Assembly (NCBI GenBank): GCA_016802295.1
Contig: JAESIW010000200.1
Span: forward strand, 4,278,327 to 4,342,326
Source of the DNA: Brachionus rotundiformis
Taxonomy: Eukaryota > Rotifera > Eurotatoria > Ploima > Brachionidae
Length of the DNA: 64,000 bases
Reading direction: 5' to 3'
Shown here: positions 21,832 through 33,945 of the stretch, piece by piece
Numbering within the stretch: the first letter of the stretch is position 1
Layout: the number at the start of each line of letters is the position of its first letter
Translations under genes and position numbers: made by a program
The notes under the pieces: generated by a model
Databases searched by the model: none
What the model saw: only the letters and a program-made list of their open reading frames with translations
What the model was told of the DNA's origin: nothing

Positions 21832-23269
21832 AGTTAAAAATTAAAGTCAATAAGAGATTAAATTAAAACCTATCCCATATTAATTAGCTTTTTCAATTGT
21901 TTGAATTGTTTGAAATTATAATTTAGTAACGAAAGCAATAAAATATTTTAAAAAATAATTCGCTGAATTGTAAAAATCAAAGAACATTCAAAAATATACA
22001 GTTTTAAAAATATTCTATTTAAGCCAAAATAGATGGAAACAACAAATAAAAATAATGTAAAAATAATTCCAAAAATTAAATTTTTTACAAATAAACAAAG
22101 GAAAAAAATTAATTAAATAATAATATTGTTTGAAATATTTTCCAGCTTACATATAATATGATATTAGAATACAAATTATTTTTTTAAATGATTTAATTGA
22201 AGATACTTCGATTAATTTATTAATTTTAATTTCTTGTGAAATTAAAAATTAAGAAAAGTTTTGAAATTATTGAATAGCTTCTAAAGAAAGCATATTTTAA
22301 AATATATGCTATGCATGATTTTAGCGATAATTATTTCTAACATTCATCATATCAAAAAATTATTTAAATAGTATAATAATATTATTCAAAAACAAACTAA
22401 AAAGAAATTTCGAAACACGAAAAAATTTTTACTGGTTATCTTTTAAAATTTAGAAGATTTTCACTTTAACATTTATTAAAAGTTTTTAATAATAATTTTT
22501 TTTTAAATAAGCTTTTTTAATCATTATGAATTATTTTATAACTAAAATTAAGATTTCTACTACAAAAAGTGTAATCAAAAAAATATTTAGCTGAAATATA
22601 AACGTGACTTTATTTTAAATTTGTTTTTTATTAAACATATTTAATTTATTTTCATTTTAAGACAAATATTAAGTCATTAAAAACATTCAATTAAACAAAA
22701 ATATTCATATATTAAATTAGGGTTACTAATTACTAAACGCAAAAAAATAATTTTGAAATTATAGAAAAATGAATTTAGTCTTTTACGTAGATATATATAT
22801 GTATATATATAGTATTATTGTGTTTGGTTGCAACATAAATAAATTTTGAAATTTGGATTGAAAAATTTTATATAAATTAAAATTATTAATGTAATGTTAA
22901 ATTTTTTAAGAAAAAATAAGAATCAGAGAATGAGAGAAATATTTTTGGAAAACCTAAGACCCTTTTTTCATTAAATTAAAGTTTCGTTTAAGTATCAAAG
23001 TGAATAATTTTATCTTACATGTCACAGAAAATTTTCAAATTAAGATTGAACATTTGTTAAAATATAATTTCAAAATTTCTTTATATTAAAATAAATTATG
23101 TTCCAATTTTCTAGATTCCAATTATAAAAATCTAATTTCTTTTCATTTTGGTTATATCATCTAAATTTTTTTTCGATTTGTAATTGAATTGAATTTCAAT
23201 TTTATGTTGTCAATTTAAAAACTATTTAAATCGCTAAATTATTATTAAATAAAACAAAACTATCTTAAA
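21832..23269. other. intergenic stretch before Tribbles
   Basis: About 1.4 kb, AT-rich, including an AT microsatellite at 22791-22812. No open frame has protein-like composition, and no RNA gene is visible. Confidence 0.5.
22791..22812. repeat. AT dinucleotide microsatellite
   Basis: An interrupted AT/TA run with one G near the middle. Likely polymorphic in length. Confidence 0.7.
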
Positions 23270-24807
23270 ATGTCCACAAGATTACAATTAAACCGATCTT
23301 TGAGTTTGCATTTGAATGGATTGTCCAAAGACGGACAAAATAGTTTGCCTTTGGACAATCAAAGTTCCAATTTAAGTCCGTCTATACAACCCGATATCCA
23401 ATCTTTTTCTTCACTAATTAAGCTCAGTCAGCAAAATTCGAATCAATCTAATTCACAAAATGAAGAATCGAATACAAGCTCGAACCAAAAAGTTATAATC
23501 GATTCAAATCAAGAACTTTCTCAAAAATGTTTAGCTAAAGGAGATTTTCTATTGCTGGAATCAAATTCGCAGAATGATTGCTTCAATAGTGCAATCAATA
23601 CCAAAACTCAAAAAATTCACTATTGGAAAGTAAGATTACATAAATTTTACGACTTAAACAATATTTTCCATGTAGGATAGATCTTGGAATAAAAGTCTTT
23701 ATTAACTTTATTTTTACCAACAAAATTATTTCAATTTTTCGCAAAAAATTAATTAAATATTTTATTCAATGTTTTTAACATAAAAAAATAAAGAATTAAT
23801 TAATCAAAACAATAAATCAACTGCATTAACACTTAGTATTTTAGATCATTATTTTAATAATTTCGTCTTTAAATATATTTACAGACTAATTTTGATTTTT
23901 TTTAAAGAAATTTGATTTAAAAGACTATATGAAAAAATTGGAAGCATATTTCATTATGGAAGGTGCATCTGATAAAATTTATAAATTCAATCATATAGTT
24001 CTTGATTCCAACATACAATCTTCGAGTCAAGCAAACAAATCGGCTTATGTATTTTTTGAGCCACATTTTGGCGATTTACATTCTTATATGAAAGAAAAAA
24101 AACGTTTGGAAGAATCCGAAGCGAAGCACATTTACAGACAATGTGTTCAAGCTGTTTTGGATTGTCATGATAATGGTATTATCATTCGTGACATCAAATT
24201 AAAAAAGTTTGTTTTTCTTGATAAGGAAAAAAGTCGAATAGGATTGGCAAATTTAGAAGATTGCTTAATATTAGATGATGATGCAGAAGATGACTTTATT
24301 AAAAGTCAGCAAGGATGCCCTGCTTATGTGAGCCCTGAAGTACTTAATCCTTCTCAATCATGTTACTCAGGTAGATTAAGTGATTCATGGAGCTTAGGTA
24401 TAATTCTTTATACTTTATTGATCGGTAGATATCCATTTCATCATCCAACCATTACAAATTTGTTTGCTAAAATAACCCGAGGCAGATTTCAGCTTCCTCC
24501 TTCAGTTCCACTAAGTTTAGAAGCAAAACTTTTACTTAGATCATTAATTCGAGTTAAACCTGAAGAAAGACTTTATCCTGGTGAAATTTTGTCTCATTCT
24601 TGGCTAAAATTATCAGATTCTGAGAATCTGAATAAATTTTTACCATTTGAGAATAGATTATCCGGACAAGTGATTAAAACTCAGCTAGGAATCTCGCTTT
24701 CAGCTCCTAGTCGTTTAGCTAATGAAAATTCTAAAAAATCGAGTAATGGAATAAATAATTTTATGAATTATGAAGAAGATCGAGCTGTACCCGAAGTTAA
24801 AGATTAA
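23270..24807 (+). CDS. TRIB: Tribbles pseudokinase
   Basis: Two exons, 23270-23629 and 23908-24807, give 419 codons plus stop. The first about 85 residues are Ser/Asn/Gln-rich and disordered. The kinase-like part has Tribbles features rather than active-kinase ones: AYVFFEPHFGDLHSY hinge region, IIIRDIKLKKFVF in the catalytic-loop position, NLED where DFG should be, GCPAYVSPEVL, then WSLGIILYTLLIGRYPFH. The glycine-rich loop is not recognisable. The tail has ILSHSW near the MEK-binding position and EEDRAVPE near the end, which fits the COP1-binding pattern (acidic residues, then VP and an acidic residue). Tribbles proteins recruit the COP1 ubiquitin ligase to substrates such as C/EBP factors and dampen kinase signalling. 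Scaffold function without catalysis is expected here. The intron of 278 nt is longer than most nearby. Confidence 0.92.
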
Positions 24808-27800
24808 TTAGTACTTTTTATATTTATAATTAAATTTTCTGCAAAATATTTGAGAAGAAATAAAAATCGTATATTATCCATTATTTTCGTTTGACTTTAA
24901 CTTTTCTTTAATGATGTATCCAAAAAATATTATATTATTTAATTTGTAAAAACCAGAACATTTATGTTTGTTTTGTTTTTAGGATATTCAATCAAAATAT
25001 TTCTAATTATTCAAGTTTTAAATTGAACAACTCTTTGGCTAAGTATTGTATAAATTCGTTAAATACTTTTTTTTGTTGTTACAATACTAATAATTTTGAT
25101 GGTTTTCTTTTTTATCAAAGCAAAAATTTTTGTTATGTATTTTTAGAATAAGATTTTGCTTTAAATTTTCAATAAATTAAAAATCCTAATTATATTTTAT
25201 CATTAATTTTAAGTTTTTTAGATATAAAATTTAAATATTTCAATTTTGAAAAGGACGAAAAATTTTTATATTAAAATGAATTTTTTAATAAAAACAATAA
25301 TAATTTATTTATTTTTAACTACTGCAAAAAGAAAATTGAAATTTCGAAAACCTTTCATATTAGAATTAAAAGCCATTGCGTAAAAATATAAATTTCAAAA
25401 TATCAAAGATAAAAAAATTTATAGACAAAATTTTATTGATCCTATGAATAAACAAATTTGAATTAAATTACTTTTAAAATAAAAATGCTTTATTTAATCT
25501 CTTTATTTAAAGTGATCATAAAAAATATTTCTAATACTAGGTGAATGATAAAGATATGAAGATATTAGAATTGCTAATCAATTTATTTGAGACTATTTTT
25601 ACATGAAGCATTTCGCATGAAAAATCGAGCTTTTAGGTATCAAAATCTCAAATGAGTTTGAGACATTCTAATTTACTTGAATATTTTAATCAATTCATAA
25701 ACCCAATAGAGCATTTAAATTCATATATTTATTCTAATCCACATTTAGGTATGAGAAATAAAAACGATTTTTTTATAATTTTCTTTTAAAATACTACTCC
25801 AAACATTTGTTCAAAACAAAAACTCATCTGTCCTTTTGTTCGGTACCAAAATAGCATCGATTAAAGTTTAATCGATACCGAATATGAAATTAATTATTTA
25901 TTAATCAAAAAATTTCCTAAGTTTTATTTCATTGTTTAAAACCAAATAATATGAAATTAATATGACATTTTTATTTTAGTTAAATCGTTTTTTTATAACT
26001 CACGGTAGAATTATAAAATGGAAAAAATATCCAAAAATTGTTTTAAAATAGATGGTTTCAACTTATTTTGTTATATTTTTAATATATACATCTAAATTAA
26101 AAATCAATGTAGTTTTTATTTAATAATAGAATTTTAATTTTTTAAAAAAATTTATCGGTAATTAAGGATAAAAATTACTTCATTAATATTTTTTATCTTG
26201 GCTATTAAGATTCATTATTTTTTTTATAAAAATCTCAGCCAAAGAACAATAATTATTTTTTTTGTTTATTCAAAAATTTTCAATTTTGATTAACTTGCAA
26301 AAAAATAATAATTTATAATGAAATTTATAATAAATTAAACTTGAAATTATCAAGAAGTTTTTAATTTGATTAAGTTATTCGACTTATTTTAATTATATAA
26401 ATTTAATTAGACTCCGATAATTGATTTTTTTCTATTTTAAATAATTTATTTTTAAATATGTGAGTTTTTAAAATTAAGTGAGATTAAAAGGTGGTCATCT
26501 GTTTAAAATATGAAGCAGCTGGACATAAAAATGAAAAAAATATTTAAAATAAGCATGATAGAAGATTTTTAAAGATTTTTAAATTAATTCAGAATTCATA
26601 TAATGAAATTTTTCTTTAATTCAGATTAGAAAAATTCTCCTTAGATATAATTATTTCTTAGATATTTATTTCTTAGAAATGGTTAAACTAGATTAAGAAG
26701 AGACATTGAATTGGTCAAATAGATTAATATTTAATTTTTTTGATTCTTTTTTAAAAATCAGTTTAAAGAAATCATCGTTTATTTGTCTTCATTTATTTAT
26801 ATTCAATAGATATAAAAATATAATTCTAAAATACATTTTGAAGTTTCTTTTTGAAAAGAGATTGAAGCAAATCTCAAATAAAAATTATTTGCTCTAGATT
26901 TAGGAAATATTTTTATTTAAATTTTATTAGTATTTTTAGGATATATAAAAGAATTAGTAAAATCATAGTTTTATCAATTAAAAATTTTTTTTTAACTTTA
27001 ACACTAAATTTAATCACAAGCGCAGTGACTTGAATAGGAAAAGTAAAAGATAGACGATACAATAAATTCATGCTTTTTATTTAATTATTGTTTAAATTAT
27101 TTGGTAAACAGGATTAGTGATTGAATACTTAATCAGTTCCTATAGACAAAAAATATTATGAAAAACTTTTTTAATATTTTGCAATTCGAAACGGAAAAAA
27201 CAATATTCGATTAATTCTTTTTTAAGGTGAGAAAGTCATGATTTCGACTTTTAAAGTTAATTTATCGACCAATTGACGAATCTCATAACATATTTATGTT
27301 TTTAATTAAAGTTTATTAACTCGTTTGATTTTATTATTGATTTGAAGCACATGATTATTCGAAAAAAAGTATATTAATTTCAGAAAAAAGAAGCATTAGA
27401 ATATCTTTTTATTAGACAGAATTGAACATCATTTAAAAACTAAAACTTATTTTAGTAATAATTTTATAAGCAAAAAGAAACACTTAATAAAACTTTAAAT
27501 AGCCATAATAAAGATTAGATAAATTTTTTTTTAATCAAAAGAGTAGCAATTTTTATTACTTTTTTACTATTAAGAGAATCATTCCATCTGTAATTTATAT
27601 CAATATATGTACCTCTAAGTGCATTCTTTTCTATTTTTCTTTCGTTAAAGAAATTTTATAAAAATGATTTAATTTTTAGAAAATCAGAACCGTGGTTGAC
27701 ATTCGAAGCTTGTAAGAACTAGATCAAGTTTCAATTTATTGTTCAAAATAAAAATATAAATTTATATGGTATGAAAACTTGTAAAATTTTTCGTTTAGAG

Positions 27801-30758
27801 AAGAGACAACTCTTGTCTTTGGATAAGCTTGAGAGAATGTTTCTAAGCGGTTTTCTCAGTTTTTCATTACAATTTATTTTGTAAAATTGTGTACACCAAA
27901 AGCTAAGAGTCATTTATTAAAAAAATTATCAACAGTTTATCGAAAACTAGGGAAATTTTTAAAGACGTCTTAGAGTAAATAAATAATTTTCAATTTATGG
28001 AGATTTTTCTAATATATACCTCCCTTAAGTGACGATTTGACAAATTTATCCAAAAAGGTTATTTTTTGTAAGAATATTAATAAATCAATGAAAATTTTCT
28101 AATTTATTATTGAAAAACATGCCAGATACTTTTTTATTTTTATTTGTAAAGCTTAGATTAGTCCTATTTTCTATTTTCTTCAATTTTGTTAAATAAATAG
28201 CTCCAGTAAAACAAAAACTAATATTTTAAATTTATTGAAAAAAAACATCAACCAAGTGTAAAATATGATTAATTACAATTTAAAAACGCATTAAAAATAA
28301 ATTTACTACTTAAATTTCAAAAATTTTAAAAACCTATTTATTTAAGAATGAATGGATTAGGTCATTCAATTCTTAATGTATCGTTTTTATTTAATTTTTA
28401 GAAATAAGTTTTTAAACTGTGTTAGAAATTTTGAATCTAATTCAGAAATTCAGTTTTTACACAAATAATTGATTATTTAATAAATATTATATATTAAATT
28501 ATTTTAATATTAGGTCATTGATAAGTAAAATTATTAAGCAAATAAAATAAATATTTCTACTCTATCTCTTTAGTTATTAGAATTAGAATTTTTAAATTTA
28601 ACTAAAATTTTTTGTAAATGAGTTATTCAAATTATTTATTTGTAAACGATTTACCTAAATTGTTGCCTAAAATATTCTATTTATTTTGCTTTAAGTTAAA
28701 TTAACTTTTTTTAATTGCTTTAAAATAGTTTTTCAAGTACAGTTGAAATTAATTGAGTTTTATTTTTAATAATTTTTATAACAATAATCGAAATTGGCAA
28801 AACTCATTTAGCATTCCAAATTTGATATTATACTCTAATATGTAACAAATATCTTGGAGCAATTTTAATTCAATTTTTTTCTTTAATTTATTTTAAAATA
28901 TTATTTAAATTGCTCTTATTTAGTCATTTTATCGCGAAACCAACACTTATCTTGAGTATGTTAAGCGACAAAATTACGACGATTTGTTTTAATAACAGCG
29001 TGTGTGCATAGATGTTTGGTTAAAGATAACGATAAAGCGCTTTTTTTTTAACTCTTTATTTGCCACAAACAAATAAAAGAGCATAACATTATCTCAAGTG
29101 TAAAATTTTATATGTTTGATCGTTGTATTTTAAAGATGTTTCGACAATTTATTTGTGATATTTTGAAATGTAAATTTCTTACGCAACAATTTTTATTTCT
29201 ATTCTAAGTTTAGTAATTTCAGTTATTTTTTTATAAAAGAGCTTTTATTTTTAATGTTGAGTTCTGTATAATTTTAACAGTGATATTTTATACACTTGTT
29301 ATTAAATTCTAATTCGTAATGAACTGTTAAGGTTTTATTAAGATTTTAAATATTCATTTGTTAATTAATTAAAAAGAAATTTAATATTTGTACAAAATAA
29401 CAGTTCTTTATTTTATTATATATTTCCTCCAAGTCAAGAATGATCGAAAGTAAGAACCACGTTTTAATTTGATAAATACTTAACACATGACTGAAATAAA
29501 TGAAGCAAGTGTATATTCAATTGAACTATAAATTATTAGATTCTTAATGTAAAGATCATTCTAAAAAATTAAAACTAAATAACTAAGGGCTATTTTTTGT
29601 TTTTCTAAGTGGTTCTGTTTTATCTTTGTTTTTGTGTATAAATCAATACCCGTATTAAAAATGTCGACAGATCCCCAAAAGAAAGTTAGCTTTTCGGTAT
29701 TTAGAAGCAATTTTTTTCAATGAAATTTTCCTTTGTATTTATACTCGATAAAATCTTCAAGACTTGTTTTTTTTTTCGGTTGAAAAATTCAACACTATTT
29801 TATTGATTTATAATCTGACAAAATTGCCAATTAATAATCCTTGTATACGATTATTAACAATTAAATATCAATAAAATAATATTCTTTAAGATTTTGTCAC
29901 ACACTAAAATATAGAGTTATATTAAATATATATGGTTGACTGATTCGATATCTCTTTTAAAAAGAAAGAATTACAATACATCAAATTTTAAAATTTATTA
30001 GTAATTTGTTTTATATCGAATAAAAACAGTTTTAAGAAGTTATTTTTTAAATCGGTTAAGAATAATTGTGATTAATACATGAAAAAAGTCTAGACTTTCA
30101 AAAAATGAAATTATTTGTATCAGTTTGTAGATCAAATTATAGATCAATTAATAAAAACGAGACAGTAAGAGTAATTAGATAAAGTGATAAAAAATTTTAT
30201 TGATTTGGACCGCGCAAGTACTCCTGAGAACGAATTCAATCCTTAGATTGATATCAAATAATTAAACTCAATCAGACAAGAATGATTAAAATAGCATGTC
30301 ATAATAGGCCAAATAAAAGTTTGTAGAATAGAATAATAAATAAATTTTTTTATTTACTTAAGTTTTATTTACCTTGAAGTTGTAAAGTTTTGGATCATGT
30401 AATAAAAAAAGCCGACAAAGTATCATCGGATCGACTTATTTTTATAAATATTTGAATTTATTCTCATGTTTACCTTCACGTAAAAAAGATCCGATATAAT
30501 TTGATAAAAATAAAAATAGGGATGAAAAATAAAAATTTGATTATTCAATTCAAGTTAGCATATAATTGAAAACTTACTCTCGGTTTCTTTTTAATTGATT
30601 TAAACGACTCTTACCTTTAATTAAATAATTTGTTACTTTTTAAACAAATAAATTGACATTATTTAAATCAGATGTACATTTGAAATTCCAATCGATAAAA
30701 GTGTCAATTTATTACTTTTTTTCTAGCACTCGGTCTCAAAATTGACATCTTAAAAAAG
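24808..30758. other. 6-kb gene-free region upstream of Wnt5
   Basis: This is the largest gene-free stretch in the window. All open frames are short and low-complexity, for example 26706-26897 (+). I see no protein similarity, transposon ends or RNA gene. It has a 21-bp palindrome at 25856-25876 and small islands of less extreme AT content near 28920-29050 and 30190-30260. These stand out against the background and are candidate regulatory DNA for the developmental gene Wnt5 or, less likely, Tribbles. Confidence 0.5.
25856..25876. repeat. 21-bp palindrome
   Basis: Arms ATCGATTAAA and TTTAATCGAT are exact reverse complements around a central G. The ATCGAT/ATTAAA content could fit a dimeric homeodomain-type site. 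It may also be chance in AT-rich DNA. Confidence 0.5.
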
Positions 30759-30766
30759 TATAAAAG
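30759..30766 (+). promoter_or_regulatory. TATA box of Wnt5
   Basis: TATAAAAG is a full TATA consensus, 52 bases before the Wnt5 ATG. This allows a leader of about 20 bases if initiation is about 30 bases downstream. Confidence 0.6.
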
Positions 30767-30810
30767 ATTTTCTAAAAATAATTTTTATCATTTTATTAAA
30801 TAGATTTAAA

Positions 30811-31971
30811 ATGTTGTCATTTATTTTGGTTATATCCATCTCTTTTGCAACACATCTTGTAGAAGCTAATTGGTGGAATTTGGGATTAAAAACAAATCTA
30901 TTTTCCTCAAACACAATTACCAACGTTCAAAATTTGGCCGATTTTTGTCAAAGTTTTGAAGGTTTAACTCAAGGTCAATCAAAATTGTGTGAATTATATT
31001 CAGATCATTTATCCGCAATTGCCAAAGGAGCTCGAATAGGAATAATGGAGTGTCAATGGCAGTTTAGATTTAATCAATGGAACTGCTCAACAATTTCAAA
31101 CTCAACTGTTTACGGACCAATTATCGATGATGTCCCAAGCAGGGAATCTGCTTTTGTTCATGCAATTTCAGCTGCTGGAGTTTTACAAGCTATTGCAAGA
31201 TCTTGTCGAAATGGCGATATAAGCACTTGTGGTTGCAGTACTAGTAAAAGACCCTCGAATTTAAATAAAGATTGGGTCTGGGGCGGTTGTGGAGATAACG
31301 TTGAATATGGTTACAAATTTACTAAACATTTTGTGGACATGACCGAAAAGTCAATCGCCGATGATAAAAAATCTTTAATTGCAAATAGAATTCGTTTCAA
31401 AAATCGCTTTAGAAAATCACAAAGTTCATTTATACAAACAAGTTTCGAAATGAGAAGAGCTAAAGCTACGAAATTAATGAATTTACACAATAATGAAGCT
31501 GGAAGAAGAGCTGTCTACAGATTGATTAAGATTGAGTGTAAATGTCACGGTGTATCAGGTTCGTGTAGTATGAAAACTTGCTGGCTCAAATTACCGTCAT
31601 TCAGAGAAGTTGGTGATTATTTAAAAGAAAAATACGATAGTGCAATCGAAGTGAGATATGAATTGAGGCAAAATCAATTGAGAGCAAGATATAGAAGATT
31701 CAGTAGACCAACTAAAGAGGATTTAGTTTACATTGAAGATAGTCCTAACTATTGTAATCACAATGAAAAATTTGGTATATTAGGTACTAGTGGAAGACAA
31801 TGCAATAAAAACTCAAATGGTCCAGATGGATGTAGAATTATGTGCTGTGGTCGTGGTTATTATATTAAAAAAACAATTAAAGAAGAAAAATGCAAATGTA
31901 AGTTTCAGTGGTGTTGTTCTGTAAAATGTGAAACTTGTATTACTGAAGTAGAAACTTATATTTGTAAATGA
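30811..31971 (+). CDS. WNT5: Wnt5 secreted signalling ligand
   Basis: A single exon of 386 codons with a signal peptide of about 19 residues ending near HLVEA. Wnt5-type landmarks are GLTQGQSKLCELYSDH, ECQWQFRFNQWNCST, WGGCGDNVEYGY, LMNLHNNEAGRR, CKCHGVSGSCSMKTCW and DLVYIEDSPNYC, followed by the Cys-rich end CCGRGY to ETYICK. Ser249 in CHGVSGSC is the site that Porcupine acylates in this family. N-glycosylation sequons occur at NCST (91) and NST (98). Between VDM and the LHNNEAGRR block there is a basic insertion at about 178-217, some 20 residues longer than in vertebrate Wnt5. Wnt5 usually signals through Frizzled, Ror or Ryk without beta-catenin. A TATA box lies just upstream and AATAAA runs occur near 32165. 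Lack of introns is unusual for a Wnt gene and may be intron loss. Confidence 0.95.
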   Translation: MLSFILVISISFATHLVEANWWNLGLKTNLFSSNTITNVQNLADFCQSFEGLTQGQSKLCELYSDHLSAIAKGARIGIMECQWQFRFNQWNCSTISNSTVYGPIIDDVPSRESAFVHAISAAGVLQAIARSCRNGDISTCGCSTSKRPSNLNKDWVWGGCGDNVEYGYKFTKHFVDMTEKSIADDKKSLIANRIRFKNRFRKSQSSFIQTSFEMRRAKATKLMNLHNNEAGRRAVYRLIKIECKCHGVSGSCSMKTCWLKLPSFREVGDYLKEKYDSAIEVRYELRQNQLRARYRRFSRPTKEDLVYIEDSPNYCNHNEKFGILGTSGRQCNKNSNGPDGCRIMCCGRGYYIKKTIKEEKCKCKFQWCCSVKCETCITEVETYICK

Positions 31972-32460
31972 ATCAAGATTTTAATTTGACCGAACAGCTT
32001 ATTTATTTAAATTATTGTATTTTTGTCTTTGGAATGCATAATTCATCCGGACATTAAATTTTAAAGTTAAGTTTTTAATACTGATTGTGTTTGTATATAA
32101 TTAATTATTATTTTTGTTTTCTATTGTAACTTTTTTTATTTAACATACTGCAATTTTTTATAAAAATAAAATAAAAGTAAAAAAAATGAATCTAATTTTA
32201 ATTGTTATCTTTAAACGATTGTTAAACAAGGATACTTAAATTTAGTACAAACCCAATTTAATATTTTTAAAATAAAAAAATTATTATCAAAATTTAATTG
32301 ATATAATAAATTAAAAAACAAAGATTCCTTACACTATTTAGTCATGGTCTAATGATTGGTATATTAGATGATAATTTAAAATCTAAAAGCGTAACAATGT
32401 CCGTCTATTTATATCTCGTGTTCATTACCATGAAAAATATATTATTTAATTTTAAACAAT
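31972..32460. other. intergenic stretch after Wnt5
   Basis: About 490 bases, AT-rich, with candidate polyadenylation signals near 32165-32175. No gene was seen. The promoter of the next gene must be here. Confidence 0.45.
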
Positions 32461-33543
32461 ATGTATGGTTCAGGATTAAATAGTCAAAACGGAAAACCTG
32501 CATCGTAAAAACATTTGTAAATATATTCTTAGTGGAAATAATATTTTTTTCTAAGATTTGCTTATATTGCATCAGCTGGTGTTTTTATTTTATCACTCTT
32601 GGGTATTGCATTTCTAGTTGTTGGTTTAGTGGCTCTTGCCTCTAATATAAACGGTAAATTTAAGATTTTTTTTTAAAATTATTAATTTAGTTTTTAGGAA
32701 CAAATTCAAATTACAAAAATGCTGAAATTATCCTGGATGAAAATGTTTCAAATGGTATAATTTAGAATAAAAATATTAATTTAAACAATTATTTTTCTAA
32801 TAGGTTATACAAATTTAAAAATTAAAATAAATAATGCGGGTTATATTCGTCAAATGTCTAATAAAATAAACAAATGCTCTAATTTAACAAATATTGAAAA
32901 AATCTTTTCTCAAGTATCCACAATTTTTATATAAATTAAAAATAAATATTCATATTTAGTGTAATCCTAAAATATCAACATCTGATAAACATATCCTTCT
33001 TATCAATACAGAAAGTTTGAACTTTACATGCGACAAGTAAAAAAAAATTGATAAATTAAATTTACTATAAACAATATTTAGTCAAGATAAATTATTATTA
33101 TGGTCAACACAATGGATTATCAATTCGACAACAGTAAAATTTGATGAAAATTTTATAATTAAAATTCTGTACTCAATTAAAACATGTACAACTTCGAAAG
33201 ATAAATTTATTAATACGATTTTTCATAACTCAACAGTTGAAAGTAATTTAGTTCTTTTCTATAAATTATGATGATAACTTTGTTTATTCTTCTAGTCTCA
33301 GGTGTTCTGATATTTGTAGAGAACAATAGCATTATTGAAAAAGAATACAAAAATTGTAATATAACATTATATGAATTGGACAATTCACTAAAGCCATGTA
33401 TAGAGATCAAAAATGCGTCAATACCAAATGATCTTAAAAAATCTCCAACTTTTTCGATCAATGAATTTAGAAAAAACATTATAAGCGAAAACGAAACAAA
33501 TATAAATATCTACGAAGAATTTTCAAACTTTACTAATGTATAA
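32461..33543 (+). CDS. unknown type II single-pass glycoprotein
   Basis: I reconstructed seven small exons: 32461-32504, 32556-32653, 32698-32754, 32804-32913, 32960-33036, 33082-33242 and 33296-33543. All phases agree and give 264 codons plus stop. The N-terminus is short (MYGSGLNSQNGKPAS). A strong hydrophobic helix at about 16-45 (SLLGIAFLVVGLVALAS) follows. The rest, about 220 residues, has six Cys and about nine N-glycosylation sequons (NVS, NLT, NFT, NST, NST, NIT, NAS, NET, NFT). This suggests a type II membrane protein with a compact, disulphide-bonded, heavily glycosylated outer domain, although the helix could act as an uncleaved or cleaved signal. I do not recognise the family. Introns of 44-53 nt with good borders support a real gene. 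Confidence 0.6.
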
Positions 33544-33945
33544 TAATAATTAGACAATCTTTTTTTTTTATTTATAGGAGTTTTCTATTTTTTTGAAATA
33601 ATTTTAAAAAATTCTATTAAAATAATAAAAAATTAATTTAAAACAATTTATTTCAAAACATTTAAATTAGATAATTTTTTTATGGATTAAATAAATATAT
33701 ATTCCTTTTTAACAAAACCATCTTTTTATTCTTTAAGCTGACAAACCTACAGAAATAATTTGTTTTGTTACATGCTTAAATTTTTTTACAGATATAATCA
33801 AAAAATTTTATGAAGCCAATACAAAAAAACTTGATACAAAATTTGTTAATTTACAAAACATAACCATATACATAATAAAAGCTCCGATTAAGCAAAAATA
33901 CCATCTTCATCATGAGCCTAAATTTAAAAATGAGTTTAATTAGTA
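33544..33945. other. convergent intergenic gap
   Basis: About 400 bases between the 3' ends of the unknown glycoprotein gene (+) and ERC (-). It is AT-rich, with AATAAA near 33690 on the plus strand. No gene is visible. Confidence 0.45.

Noticed and set aside
26706..26897. Plus-strand open frame of 63 codons in the Wnt5 upstream region
   Set aside because: No splice or promoter context and low-complexity content; not supported as a gene.
33268..33295. Hydrophobic start (MMITLFILLV) as a signal peptide of a separate small gene
   Set aside because: The same bases work as the end of a 53-nt intron. Joining upstream exons in phase gives one longer protein with shared Cys and sequon style.
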